Shown here one piece after another: positions 51,974 through 60,455 of a DNA stretch of 64,000 nt; position 1 is the stretch's first letter; the number at the start of each line of letters is the position of its first letter. The stretch covers positions 319,450 to 383,449 of the forward strand of contig CAVSPW010000010.1 in the NCBI GenBank assembly GCA_963729935.1, given 5' to 3'. The notes below the pieces were generated by a model, which was not told where the DNA came from, did no database searches, and saw nothing but the letters and a program-made list of their open reading frames with translations. The translations under genes and the position numbers were made by a program. Source of the DNA: CAIKMD01 sp963729935 (lineage in GTDB: Bacteria > Pseudomonadota > Alphaproteobacteria > ATCC43930 > CGMCC-115725).

Positions 51974-52507
51974 TCAAAGAGAAAGATGTTTTGCGGTTTC
52001 CTGCAAGTGCTGAATGATGCGATCTCGATGGGGATTTTCTTGATCGATCATCTTTAGATAATCCATTTCGCCATTTGCAGGAGCATCACAGTATGCCTGT
52101 TCTTCATGGGTCATACGCTTGAGCATTCCGAACGACATATGACCAAACACCCGAAGGCTCCCAGCCAAGCAATCAAGATCGCTTTTTGAAAAAACATTCA
52201 TATCCGGCTTGCGAGCAGCGGTCACGCGAGGGGCTTCAATCACCAACGCTTTCTTGACCTCTTCGGTCAAATCTTGATCTAAGAACTTATCGAGTCCCAG
52301 CATGTCATAAACAGTCGATGGCACGGGACCGTGCGGCATTGCGATATACTGATCGCCGAGGATTGGGCGCCCGTATTTGTTCAAATGCTCCTTATCTGCG
52401 TAGAAGAGCACTTTGACGATGTAATAAAAGGTAATGCCTGGTAGCTCGTTGGCGAGCCATACCAGCGCTTCAATCGCTTTCTTTTCGTTGAACTGGAATC
52501 TGACCAT
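51974..52507 (-). CDS. Panacea-domain (DUF4065/SocA-like) protein, candidate antitoxin
   Basis: 177 residues from ATG 52507 (GGAAG upstream). The domain signature is FNEKKAIEALVWLANELPGI, then VKVLFYADKEHLNKYGRPIL and MPHGPVPSTVYDMLG. Panacea (PanA, SocA) proteins neutralise very different toxins encoded next to them and may act as chaperone-like antitoxins. The gene lies upstream of a 131-residue gene and near the right end of the transposon, a place where an addiction module would help keep the element. A 9-base direct repeat AAAGACCAT at 52564 and 52623 in its leader may be an operator. Confidence 0.78.
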   Translation of the reverse strand: MVRFQFNEKKAIEALVWLANELPGITFYYIVKVLFYADKEHLNKYGRPILGDQYIAMPHGPVPSTVYDMLGLDKFLDQDLTEEVKKALVIEAPRVTAARKPDMNVFSKSDLDCLAGSLRVFGHMSFGMLKRMTHEEQAYCDAPANGEMDYLKMIDQENPHRDRIIQHLQETAKHLSL

Positions 52508-52563
52508 TTTCGGCGTATCTTCCGTCCGGCAGCGGCCGATTCGCCCCTGAAGGGAACCCCTGG

Positions 52564-52631
52564 AAAGACCATATAGGTGCGAAACGAGTCGTGGCAACCG
52601 CCATCTAGTGGAATAGCCCACCAAAGACCAT
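52564..52631 (-). promoter_or_regulatory. Candidate operator region of the Panacea pair
   Basis: AAAGACCAT occurs twice, at 52564-52572 and 52623-52631, upstream of the Panacea gene. AT-rich sequence (AAATAAATATGG) next to the distal copy may hold the promoter. Many toxin-antitoxin operons autoregulate through repeated sites. Weak evidence. Confidence 0.35.
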
Positions 52632-52646
52632 GAAATAAATATGGTC

Positions 52647-52666
52647 ATTCAAACTGACCCATTACC
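52647..52666 (-). repeat. Right terminal inverted repeat of the transposon
   Basis: Complement of GGTAATGGGTCAGTTTGAAT. It is followed directly by the target duplication ATCCGGAT at 52667-52674. Confidence 0.85.
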
Positions 52667-52674
52667 ATCCGGAT
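52667..52674. other. Target-site duplication, right
   Basis: ATCCGGAT, same as 49050-49057. Removing 49058-52674 restores one copy and joins CATTTCGATCCGGAT to CGGTCAAG, a plausible original intergenic sequence. Confidence 0.8.
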
Positions 52675-52974
52675 CGGTCAAGAACAAAAAGCGAACTCTG
52701 GCGGCCGCCTGGCCTCGCTGAAGCGGATATGGAGGGGGTTGCCCCTGACCTCGATCCGCCCGGAAACGGCCAGGGCGCGCAGCCGCGCCGCCAGGACAAG
52801 CGGGTCGGGGCTCGCGACCGATCGATCCTCGCGCGCGTTATCGTCTTGTTACAGGCTCCGGCGCGTAAACCGCTTCTTGAGGGTCGCGGCGCCAATCTTT
52901 CCCCGGCGCGATGCCAAAATCGCGCGGAATTTGCGCCGAATTGCGGCGATGTCTTCGCCTGTGAGGAGTTTGCG
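52675..52974. other. Intergenic spacer between the transposon and the glycine-zipper gene
   Basis: About 300 bases. It presumably holds the promoter of the 52975 gene. A minus-strand frame ending at 52849 (reading LLTGEDIAAIRRKF) is open but has no usable start, so I do not call it. Confidence 0.4.
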
Positions 52975-53637
52975 ATGAAAGCCCTCTTTCCCCTCTTCGC
53001 CCTGGCGGCGGCGCTCTGCGCCGGGCTGGGCGCGGCCTCGCCGGCGCGGGCCGGCGCCTGCGGCCCGGGCATGGGCACGGGCGAAGTGGCCGGCACCTTG
53101 GCCGGAGCCGCGGCCGGCGGCGTCGTCGGCAATCAATTCGGCAAGGGCTCGGGCAAGGATGCGGCCACGGTCGCGGGCGTGATCGCCGGCGGCCTCCTCG
53201 GCAATCAGGCCGGCGAATCCCTGGACGCGGCGAACTGCCCGCCGCCGGCGCAACCGGTCGCGGCGCCGCCGCCGGCCTATTATGCGCCGCCGCCGCCCGC
53301 CGCGGTTTATCAGCCCGCCTATCCGCCGCCGCCGGTCGTCTATCAACCGGCCCCCGTCTATATCGTCGCCAGCCAGGTCACCTGGGGCGAGCCGATCTAT
53401 ATGGGCCCGGGCCGCGATTGCCGCGCCTATAGCCAATGGGCCTTGGTCAATGGCGCGATGCAGCCCGTCTATGGCGTCGCCTGCCGCGACTATACCGGCT
53501 GGCGTTACGTACAGCCTTTCGCCGGCGCGTGGCGCCTCGATGTGGATTTCGACCGCGGCATGCATCGCGGCCACGAGCGCGAGCACGAGCACGAGCACGA
53601 GCGCGATCGCGATCGCGATCGCGAGCATCATCACTGA
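52975..53637 (+). CDS. Glycine-zipper outer-membrane-type protein with Pro/Tyr-rich and His/Glu-rich tail
   Basis: 220 residues from ATG 52975, GAGGAG upstream. Signal peptide (1-26, LFPLFALAAALCAGLGAASP), then a glycine zipper (TLAGAAAGGVVGNQFGKGSG, VIAGGLLGNQAGES) very similar to the protein at 2306. A Pro/Tyr-rich segment (PPPAYYAPPPPAAVYQPAYP) and a small C-terminal domain (CRAYSQWALVNGAMQPVYG) follow. The end is a repetitive charged tail (HEHEHERDRDRDRE) that could bind metal. A terminator follows. Confidence 0.8.
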   Translation: MKALFPLFALAAALCAGLGAASPARAGACGPGMGTGEVAGTLAGAAAGGVVGNQFGKGSGKDAATVAGVIAGGLLGNQAGESLDAANCPPPAQPVAAPPPAYYAPPPPAAVYQPAYPPPPVVYQPAPVYIVASQVTWGEPIYMGPGRDCRAYSQWALVNGAMQPVYGVACRDYTGWRYVQPFAGAWRLDVDFDRGMHRGHEREHEHEHERDRDRDREHHH

Positions 53638-53672
53638 GCGAGAGCGGCCGGCCGGCCGCCGCCTGCAAGGAG

Positions 53673-53700
53673 AAAGGCCGCCTTCGGGCGGCCTTTTTGT
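53673..53700 (+). terminator. Rho-independent terminator after the glycine-zipper gene
   Basis: AAAGGCCGCC-TTCG-GGCGGCCTTT with following TT, a 10-bp stem and T-run of five. The same hairpin type as at 22945 and 45571. Confidence 0.82.
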
Positions 53701-53800
53701 CGCCGTCTCGGAAAGGGCGAGGCTGTGCTAGCATGGCTGAGCCGCTGTTCATCGGGGGATATAGCGTCTCGTCCGGAAACGGCATCGACGAGGGGGGGGG

Positions 53801-54817
53801 ATGAGGATGAAGCCGGTCTGGAAGGTCGTCGTCTGTTGCCTGATGATGAGTTTTCTCGGGCACCGCGCACATGCCGCCGATATTCCCGGCGCCAAGGATC
53901 CGGCGTTTTTGAAACGCTACGAAGGATCCAGCATCATCGCCTATCTCACGCGGCCCTATGATCAATATGCGCTTGCCGAGCCCGATCCGGACAAGCCGCC
54001 TTCGGGCTATCGCTTCAATTCGGTCGAGGGCCAGATCACGCGCATCGTCTATCAGACGGGGCCGCAGCACACGGTGCTCGAATTGCTGCGCAATTACGAG
54101 GCGGCGATCAAGGAAGCCGGGCTCGCCCGCGTTCTGGAGCTGACCGAGAAGACGGCCGATCCGCGCGATTTCGGCGGCTATGTCTATCCGCAGAGCTGGC
54201 AGCCCGCGGAGGATTTCAACTGGACCAATCTCGGCCGCGCCGGGATTCAGCAGATGGGCTATGTCTCGGCCAAGGGCAACAAGGACGGCAACGACGTCAG
54301 CTTGGCGGTCTTCGTCATCAATTATTCGCACGATGTCGATCTGACCTATCAGGGGCGGAAGACGCATTTCGATCCGACCCAGGTGACGGTCGTGGTCGAC
54401 GTCGTCACCGCAAAAGCGGTCGAGAATAAAATGGTCTTCGTCACGGCCGTCGACATGGCCGACGGGCTGGCGACGAAAGGAAGCGTCGACATTTACGGAA
54501 TCCTGTTCGACGTCGACAAGACGGAGATAAAACCGGAAAGCGCCAAGACCCTGGGCGAGGTCGCGAGCCTGCTGAAGATCGACCGCTCGCTCAAGCTCGA
54601 GATTTCAGGCCATACCGACAACACCGGCGACAAGGCCCACAACATGACGCTGTCGGAAGGCCGCGCGAAGTCGGTGGTCGAAGCCTTGGTCAAGCAATAC
54701 GGGATCGATCCGTCGCGGCTCCAGGCCAAGGGCTATGGCGACACCAAGCCGGTCGCACCCAATGACAGCGAGGCCAACAAGGCGAAGAACCGGCGCGTCG
54801 AGCTGAAGAAACTTTAA
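53801..54817 (+). CDS. OmpA-family protein with N-terminal unknown domain
   Basis: 338 residues. Signal peptide ends near HRAHAADI (residue 27). Residues 30-220 form a domain with LLRNYEAAIKEAGLARVLEL. Residues about 225-338 are an OmpA C-terminal peptidoglycan-binding domain (GILFDVDKTEIKPESAKTLG, ISGHTDNTGDKAHNMTLSEG, AKGYGDTKPVAPNDSEANKA). The nine-G run before the ATG is a slippage-prone ribosome site and could vary expression; ATG 53807 is a possible alternative. The protein probably tethers the outer membrane to the cell wall. Confidence 0.85.
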   Translation: MRMKPVWKVVVCCLMMSFLGHRAHAADIPGAKDPAFLKRYEGSSIIAYLTRPYDQYALAEPDPDKPPSGYRFNSVEGQITRIVYQTGPQHTVLELLRNYEAAIKEAGLARVLELTEKTADPRDFGGYVYPQSWQPAEDFNWTNLGRAGIQQMGYVSAKGNKDGNDVSLAVFVINYSHDVDLTYQGRKTHFDPTQVTVVVDVVTAKAVENKMVFVTAVDMADGLATKGSVDIYGILFDVDKTEIKPESAKTLGEVASLLKIDRSLKLEISGHTDNTGDKAHNMTLSEGRAKSVVEALVKQYGIDPSRLQAKGYGDTKPVAPNDSEANKAKNRRVELKKL

Positions 54818-54841
54818 GAGCGCCCCGGGCCCGCGCGCCTC

Positions 54842-55510
54842 TCAGCCGAGCGCGATCGGCGCCGCGAGCGCCGGGCCCTCGTTCTTCACATTGCCGATGC
54901 GTTTGTCCACGGGCCACATCGTCATGCGCTCGGCCGCGAAGGGTTTGAGCAGCGCGGCGGGATCGGGCAGCGTCTCCTCGCCGAGCCAGGACGCCCAATC
55001 CTCGGGCCCGATGATCACCGGCATGCGGTCATGCACCTCGCCCATGAGGGTGTTGGCGTCGGTGGTGACGATGGTGCAAGAGCGCAGCGCCGCGCCGTCC
55101 TTGCGCTTCCACTCCTCCCACAGACCGGCCATGAGCATCGGCTGCTTATTGCCGAGCGCGATCAGGAAGGGCTGCTTGTCCTTCTTGCGCCATTCGTAGA
55201 AACCGTCCGTCACCACGAGGCAGCGCCGTCCGGCCTGCCACGCGCCGCGGAAGGCGGGCTTGCTCGCCAAGGTGTCGGCGCGCGCGTTGAAGGTCGAATA
55301 AAGGTTGTTCTCGTCCTTCGCCCAGGACGGGACGAGGCCCCAGCGCATCCATTCCAAGGTCCGCTCGCCCGCGCGCGAGGTGACGACGGGAATTTGTGTC
55401 GTCGGCGCCACATTGTAGCGCGGCCTGTAATCGCCCAGCCGGTCCCATTGGATGCGCAGGATCTCCTTGGTGAGCGAGACATCCTCGGGAAGCTTGACCC
55501 TGCCGCACAT
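54842..55510 (-). CDS. SOS response-associated peptidase (SRAP/HMCES-like, YedK family)
   Basis: 222 residues from ATG 55510 with GGGGGAAGG upstream. Starts MCGRVKLPED, so Cys2 becomes the N-terminal catalytic residue that binds abasic DNA sites. Other family marks are YRPRYNVAPTTQIPVV, TFNARADTLASKPAFR, LVVTDGFYEWRKKDKQPF and EVHDRMPVII with the active His. The protein shields abasic sites in single-stranded DNA. No SOS box was seen upstream. It converges on the OmpA-like gene. Confidence 0.9.
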   Translation of the reverse strand: MCGRVKLPEDVSLTKEILRIQWDRLGDYRPRYNVAPTTQIPVVTSRAGERTLEWMRWGLVPSWAKDENNLYSTFNARADTLASKPAFRGAWQAGRRCLVVTDGFYEWRKKDKQPFLIALGNKQPMLMAGLWEEWKRKDGAALRSCTIVTTDANTLMGEVHDRMPVIIGPEDWASWLGEETLPDPAALLKPFAAERMTMWPVDKRIGNVKNEGPALAAPIALG

Positions 55511-55629
55511 CGACCTTCCCCCGGGCGCGCCGGAGGGCGCGCGGAACGTGCATAAAAGCGCCGCTTGCGCTCCCAATGCAACCCGGGATAGTCTGGAACG
55601 AAGCAAGAACATGGGCGAGAGGCACCCTC

Positions 55630-55914
55630 ATGGACGAGCGCGATCCGCGCACGCTGCGGCTCTACGACCTCGCGCCGCAGGAATCGGTCATCGTGACCTG
55701 CTCCTGCGGCCGGATCAGCGAGCATCCCTATGGCCAGCTTCAGCGGCAGCATCGCGTGCCGTCGGACACCTTGATCTTCGATCTCCAATTCCGGCTGCGC
55801 TGCGCGCATTGCAACGGGCGCGGCGGATTCCGGATCGCGATCCTCGACCGGCGCGCCGTCGGAAACAGCTCGCACTTCCCGCCCGAGCGCGTCGTCGTGG
55901 AGCCGAAGCGGTAG
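55630..55914 (+). CDS. Small zinc-ribbon-like protein
   Basis: 94 residues, GAGAGG upstream of ATG 55630. Two Cys pairs, TCSCGR and RCAHCNG, about 35 residues apart suit a four-Cys zinc site. Remaining sequence (YGQLQRQHRVPSDTLIFDLQ) is soluble. Divergent from the SRAP gene. No family recognised. Confidence 0.6.
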   Translation: MDERDPRTLRLYDLAPQESVIVTCSCGRISEHPYGQLQRQHRVPSDTLIFDLQFRLRCAHCNGRGGFRIAILDRRAVGNSSHFPPERVVVEPKR

Positions 55915-56379
55915 AAGACAGACCGACACCATCGCCATCCATCGCGCCGCCGAAGATCTCAGATCACCCCCACCCTAACTCTCCCCCCTCGAAGGCTTGG
56001 CGCCTGCCAAGCGTCCACCGGACGCTTGGCCCGAACGTGCCGGGGGCATGTTCGGCGGCGTCAAGGGAATGGGTGGGGAGGCGAGGCGCCAAACTGCTGC
56101 AAGCGTGCCGGCCGCGCGACCGCCTGTTCGACGCCGCCGAAGATGCGAGATCACCCCCTCCCATTCCCTCCCCCCTCGAGGGGGAGGGTTAGGGTGGGGG
56201 GCGAGGCGGAAGTCGCGAGGCGCGCCGAGATTGCGTGAAATGCGATGCTGGCCTGAGCGTTTTTTCGCCACGACTCTCGGCCCCGAGAAATCGGAACTTG
56301 CCGATCATGACCGGAAATGGTCAATTCGCCGAGAAAACGGGCAGGAGGCCCGTCCGGCAAACAAGTAGTTGTGCAAAAA
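55915..56379. other. Intergenic region with palindromic repeats upstream of amtB
   Basis: About 465 bases. It contains a CCTCGAAGG-type element near 55981 with a hairpin CAAGCGTCC-ACC-GGACGCTTG at about 56009, and a CTCCCCCCTCGAGGGGGAG palindrome at about 56168-56186. The rest shows no gene. The amtB promoter must lie in the last 150 bases. Confidence 0.5.
56162..56206. repeat. Polypurine/polypyrimidine palindrome, partial copy
   Basis: ATTCCCTCCCCCCTCGAGGG followed by GGAGGGTTAGGGTGGGGGGC. Same core as 45648 and 62111 but without the AACCGCG hairpin. Confidence 0.6.
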
Positions 56380-57684
56380 ATGATCAAAAAACTTCACGGA
56401 AGCGTTCCGGGGCTCGCGGCTTTCGTCCTTCTTCTTCTCGTCGCGCCGGGCAGCGCCGAGGCGGCCGAGACCGCCGGCGCGGGCGACACGGCCTGGGTGC
56501 TGACCGCATCGGCCCTGGTGCTGTTCATGACGCTGCCCGGCCTCGCGCTCTTCTATGGCGGGCTGGTGCGGTCGCGAAACCTGCTCTCGGTGCTGATGCA
56601 TTGCTTCGCGATCTGCTGCGTCGTCTCGGTGCTGTGGGCGATGATCGGCTACAGCCTCGCCTTCGGCGCGGGCACGCCCTGGCTCGGCGGCCTGGGCCAT
56701 GCCTTCCTCGCCGATATCGGCGCGCCGGTTACGCCCGGCGGCCTGCCCCAGCCCGCCTTCATCCTCTTCGAGATGACCTTCGCCGTGATCACGCCGGCCT
56801 TGATCATCGGCAGCTTTCCCGAGCGGGTGGGCTTTCCCTTCCTCGTCCTCTTCTCCGGCCTGTGGCTGCTCGTCGTCTATGTGCCGGTGGCGCATTGGGT
56901 CTGGGGCGGGGGCTGGCTGGCGCGGGCCGGCGCGATCGATTTCGCCGGCGGCATCGTCGTCCATACGACGGCGGGGGTCTCGGCCCTGGCGGCGGCCTTG
57001 CTGATCGGCGCGCGGCGCGGCTTTCCCGAGAGCCTCATCCCGCCGCACAGCCCGGGCCTGACCATGGCCGGCGCCGGCATGCTCTGGGTCGGCTGGTTCG
57101 GCTTCAATGGCGGCAGCGCGCTCGCCGCCAACGGCACCGCGGCGATGGCGATCCTCGCCACCCATCTCGCCGCCTCGGCGAGCGCGCTGGCCTGGATGGC
57201 GCTCGAATGGGCGCGGGTGAAGAAACCGACCTCGGTCGGTCTCGTCACCGGCTGCGTCGCCGGCCTCGCCACCATCACCCCGGCCTCGGGCTATGTCGGG
57301 CCGATGGGCGCGCTGGCCCTGGGCGTGCTCGGCGGCGCGGTGTGTTTCTACGCCACCGGCCTCATCAAGAAGACGCTCGCCATCGACGACACGCTCGACG
57401 TCTTCGCCGTGCACGGCGTCGGCGGGATGCTGGGCTCGCTATTGGTCGCCGTCTTCGTGCTGCCGGCCTTGGGCGGCGTCGGCGCCGCGCCCGGCATGAG
57501 TTTCCGCGCCCAGGCCCTGGCGCAGCTCCTCGCGGTCGGCGCGGTCGCGCTGTGGTCGGCGGTCGCGACGATCGCGTTGATCAAGCTGATCGGCCTCGTC
57601 GCGCCGATGCGGGTGAGTGGCGACCATGAGCGCGAAGGCCTCGACCTCTCGGTCCATGGCGAGCGCGCCTACGATCACAGCTGA
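56380..57684 (+). CDS. amtB: AmtB ammonium transporter
   Basis: 434 residues from ATG 56380; GTG 56371 is an alternative, and neither has a good ribosome site. Signal sequence ends near SAEAAET. Eleven core helices follow. The conserved pore His pair lies in GIVVHTTAG (about 194) and FAVHGVGGMLG (about 345), and the Amt signature in GLALFYGGLVRSRN. The trimeric channel conducts ammonium across the inner membrane. Usually glnK sits just upstream; none is found here, so its control must come from a PII gene elsewhere. Repeat copy 3 just after the stop may act as terminator. Confidence 0.9.
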   Translation: MIKKLHGSVPGLAAFVLLLLVAPGSAEAAETAGAGDTAWVLTASALVLFMTLPGLALFYGGLVRSRNLLSVLMHCFAICCVVSVLWAMIGYSLAFGAGTPWLGGLGHAFLADIGAPVTPGGLPQPAFILFEMTFAVITPALIIGSFPERVGFPFLVLFSGLWLLVVYVPVAHWVWGGGWLARAGAIDFAGGIVVHTTAGVSALAAALLIGARRGFPESLIPPHSPGLTMAGAGMLWVGWFGFNGGSALAANGTAAMAILATHLAASASALAWMALEWARVKKPTSVGLVTGCVAGLATITPASGYVGPMGALALGVLGGAVCFYATGLIKKTLAIDDTLDVFAVHGVGGMLGSLLVAVFVLPALGGVGAAPGMSFRAQALAQLLAVGAVALWSAVATIALIKLIGLVAPMRVSGDHEREGLDLSVHGERAYDHS

Positions 57685-57710
57685 GCCGCGCCGGCGGCTT
57701 CGCGCGCGCG

Positions 57711-57811
57711 AGAGCGTTTTCGAGCGAAGTGGATACCGGTTCGCGTGAAGGAAACGCGACAAAACAAAAAGCGAGAGCCCCGGCTTTGATTCCATCAAAG
57801 CCGGGGCTCTA
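57711..57811 (+). repeat. Intergenic hairpin repeat, copy 3
   Basis: Ends in AGAGCCCCGGCTTTGAT-TCC-ATCAAAGCCGGGGCTCT, a perfect 17-bp stem that is longer than in copy 1 or 2. Being 27 bases after the amtB stop, it is well placed as a transcription end signal or mRNA stabiliser. Confidence 0.85.
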
Positions 57812-57835
57812 AGCGCTGGGGCAAGGCCGCCGCGA

Positions 57836-58411
57836 TCAATCGCGGCGGCGGTCGCCGAATTCCTCGAAGGCCTCGGTCTGGCCGGCCATGCCTTTCTCGA
57901 GCATCGCGCGCATCAGATTGTCGCCGAGCCTGCCGGCGCCGACCAGCGCCTCGGCCGGCGTGTCGAGGATCGAGGCCAGAAGCGCCGCGCGCTGTTCGGG
58001 CCGCGCCGCGTCGAAGACCTCGCGGCATTTGACGATCGAGAGGCCGGGCGCGAGATCGCCGTCGCCGCCCTCGGCCAGGATGCGCGAGGCCACCGTATAG
58101 GCGGCGTAATCGAGCATGCCCGGCATCAACCGTTCGATCTTGACGAGCAGCTGCTCGGCGGCGGCGCGGTCGAGCTTCGGCGGGGGCGCGGCATAGGCGC
58201 GGGCCTGTTTCAGCCGCGCATAGACGAGCCCCGACTTGTTGTCCGTGCGCGCGTTCCACTCGGCCTCGGTCAGCAGATTCACCTCGGCGAATTCGGTCTC
58301 GGCGCCGCTCTCGGTCGAGCAATAGACGATGCCGTCATCGACCTCGTCGACGACGTAGCTCCGGCCGTTCGACGTATAGGCGACCGCGCCGCGATGAAAT
58401 TTCGATGCCAT
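57836..58411 (-). CDS. Hypothetical protein, 191 residues
   Basis: Starts at ATG 58411 (GAGGTGGGG upstream). N-terminal part MASKFHRGAVAYTSNGRSYV then VDDGIVYCSTESGAETEFAE looks like a small beta barrel; the C-terminal 100 residues are helical (LLVKIERLMPGMLDYAAYTV). No family recognised. It lies 48 bases upstream of the ABC exporter's 3' end in the same direction, but the exporter is further upstream in transcription, so it may be the second gene of that unit. Confidence 0.6.
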   Translation of the reverse strand: MASKFHRGAVAYTSNGRSYVVDEVDDGIVYCSTESGAETEFAEVNLLTEAEWNARTDNKSGLVYARLKQARAYAAPPPKLDRAAAEQLLVKIERLMPGMLDYAAYTVASRILAEGGDGDLAPGLSIVKCREVFDAARPEQRAALLASILDTPAEALVGAGRLGDNLMRAMLEKGMAGQTEAFEEFGDRRRD

Positions 58412-58459
58412 GAAAATCCCCACCTCGAAATACGTTCTTTCCCCGGCGGCCGCGCCGCC

Positions 58460-60271
58460 TCACGCGCCGCCCCAGGCCATGCCGCTTCGCTCTACTGGCT
58501 GGTCGGTAAATTGCAATGCGGCAAGGCGCGCGTAAAGCCCGCCCGCGCGGATGAGATCCTGATGCGCGCCTTGGGCGACGATGCGGCCCTCGTCCATGAC
58601 GACGATGCGATCGGCCTTCAGCACGGTCGCGAGGCGATGCGCGATGACGAGGGTGGTGCGCCCCTTCGAGAGATGCTCGAGCGCGGTTTGAACCGCGCGC
58701 TCGGATTCGGCGTCGAGCGCCGAGGTCGCCTCGTCGAGCAAGAGGATCGCGGGGTCGCGCAGCACGGCGCGCGCGATCGCGATCCGCTGGCGCTGACCGC
58801 CGGAGAGCCGCACGCCCTTCTCGCCGAGGAAGGTGTCGAACCCGTCGGGCAGGCGTTCGAGGAAACCCTGCGCGGCGGCGATCTTGGCCGCGGCCCGAAT
58901 CTCAGGCTCGCTCGCCTCGGGCCGGCCATAGCGGATGTTCTCCATCGCCGAGGCGCCGAAGATCACCGGGTCTTGCGCGACGAGGCCGATGCGCCGGCGC
59001 AGCGCGGCGGGATCGGCGTCGCGGACATCGACGCCGTCGATACGCACGCTTCCCGCGGCGACGTCGTAGAAGCGCAACAGGAGCTGAAACACCGTGGTCT
59101 TGCCGGCGCCCGACGGGCCGACCAGCGCGACGGTCTCGCCAGGCTCGATGACGAGCGAGAAATCCTCGAGGGTCGGCAGATCGGGCCGCGCCGGATAAGC
59201 AAAGCGCACCTTGTCGAATTCCACCTTGCCCAAGGGCGGCATGGGCAGCGGCACGGGATGCGCGGGCGCGGCGATGTCGGGCGCGATGGCGAGGAGCTCG
59301 AGCAGCCGCTCGGTGGCGCCGGCCGCGCGCTGCAGATCGCTGAACACCTCCGACAAGGTGCCCACCGAGATCGCGACCAGTATCGCATAGAAGACGAAGG
59401 CCGAGAGCTGGCCGCCGGTCATCCGCCCGGCGACGACGTCGTAGCCGCCGATCCACAGCACCAGCGTGACCGCGCCGAAGGCGAAAAGAATGATCACGCC
59501 GTTCAACAGCGCGCGCACGCGGATGCGCGAGACCGCGACATCGAAGGAGTCCTTCACCCGCGCCCTGAAATCGGCGCGGTCGGCCGCCTCGTGGGTGAAG
59601 GCCTGGACGGTGCGGATGGCGTTGATCATCTCCTCGGCATAGGCGCCGACATCGGCGATCTTGTCCTGCGAGCGGCGCGACAGGCGCCGCACCCGCCGGC
59701 CGAAGGTGAGGATCGGCACGACCACCACCGGAACGATGCCGAGCACGATCGCCGTCAGCTTGAGGCTGGTCACGGCCAGCATGGCGATGCCGCCCGCGAG
59801 GATGAGCAAATTGCGCAAGGCCAGGGACACGCTCGAGCCGATCACGGTCTGCAAGAGCGTGGTGTCGGTGGTGAGCCGCGACAGGACCTCGCCGGTCTTG
59901 GTGGTCTCGAAATAAGCGGGGCTCATCGCGATGATGCGGTCGAAGACGGCCTGGCGCAGATCGGCGACCACGCGCTCGCCGATCCAAGAGACGAGATAGA
60001 AGCGGAAATAGGTCGAGACCGCCAAGACCAGCACGGTCGCGAGCAGGATCAGCACCGCGCGGTCGAGCAAAGCGGTGTCGGCCGTCGTCAGCCCCTGATC
60101 GACGAGATAACGCAACCCCTGGCCGAGCACGAGCACGGTCGCCGAGGACACCAGCAAGCCCGCCCCCGCGCCGAGGATGCGCCGCCAATAGGGGCTGAGA
60201 TAGCGGCGCAGCGGCGCGAGCTGCCGCAGCGCGCCCAGAAGCGGCGGCTTGGGCTCCGGCGCTTCCGTCAT
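58460..60271 (-). CDS. ABC exporter, fused membrane and ATPase domains (MsbA/HlyB-like)
   Basis: 603 residues. Six membrane helices (about 30-305) with the exporter motif around YLVSWIGERVVADLRQAVFD. The nucleotide-binding domain (about 340-580) has Walker A GPSGAGKTT, Q-loop VAQDPVIFG, signature LSGGQRQR, Walker B ILLLDEATSALDAES and the H-loop IAHRL. It works as a homodimer or heterodimer exporting lipid, peptide or drugs. Substrate unknown. I chose ATG 60271; ATG 60343 would add 24 atypical residues. Confidence 0.87.
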   Translation of the reverse strand: MTEAPEPKPPLLGALRQLAPLRRYLSPYWRRILGAGAGLLVSSATVLVLGQGLRYLVDQGLTTADTALLDRAVLILLATVLVLAVSTYFRFYLVSWIGERVVADLRQAVFDRIIAMSPAYFETTKTGEVLSRLTTDTTLLQTVIGSSVSLALRNLLILAGGIAMLAVTSLKLTAIVLGIVPVVVVPILTFGRRVRRLSRRSQDKIADVGAYAEEMINAIRTVQAFTHEAADRADFRARVKDSFDVAVSRIRVRALLNGVIILFAFGAVTLVLWIGGYDVVAGRMTGGQLSAFVFYAILVAISVGTLSEVFSDLQRAAGATERLLELLAIAPDIAAPAHPVPLPMPPLGKVEFDKVRFAYPARPDLPTLEDFSLVIEPGETVALVGPSGAGKTTVFQLLLRFYDVAAGSVRIDGVDVRDADPAALRRRIGLVAQDPVIFGASAMENIRYGRPEASEPEIRAAAKIAAAQGFLERLPDGFDTFLGEKGVRLSGGQRQRIAIARAVLRDPAILLLDEATSALDAESERAVQTALEHLSKGRTTLVIAHRLATVLKADRIVVMDEGRIVAQGAHQDLIRAGGLYARLAALQFTDQPVERSGMAWGGA

Positions 60272-60455
60272 CCGCCGCGCCGCTCGCGCATGGGCCGGGC
60301 ATTCATCTGAGGCGGCGCTCCTTGCCGGTCGGGCCCCCATCATGGCACAGGATCGCTCACTCCGCCCGCCGCGGGGCGCGAGAAGGCGATAAATATGAAA
60401 TATGGCGCGCGGCGCCGCGATCGCGCGCGGCGGCAGCGGGTTTCCTAAAGCGGCG

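Larger units (their letters stand above)
49058..52666 (+). mobile_element. IS1-family-like transposon with passenger genes, 3609 bp
   Basis: The ends are 20-bp inverted repeats GGTAGTGGGTCAGTTTGAAT (49058-49077) and GGTAATGGGTCAGTTTGAAT (complement of 52647-52666), 19/20 identical. Both are flanked by ATCCGGAT. Inside are one IS1-like DDE transposase and six passengers: small membrane protein, small basic protein, 232-residue protein, tRNA-like gene, Panacea gene and its partner. Base composition is clearly less GC-rich than the host. The element looks complete and recent, since repeats and duplication are almost perfect. IS1 elements are usually under 1 kb with no cargo; larger members with passengers are known but uncommon. 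Confidence 0.85.

Noticed and set aside
52849..52990. Minus-strand frame reading LLTGEDIAAIRRKFRAIL
   Set aside because: Open and protein-like but has no usable start codon and runs into antisense of the glycine-zipper gene.
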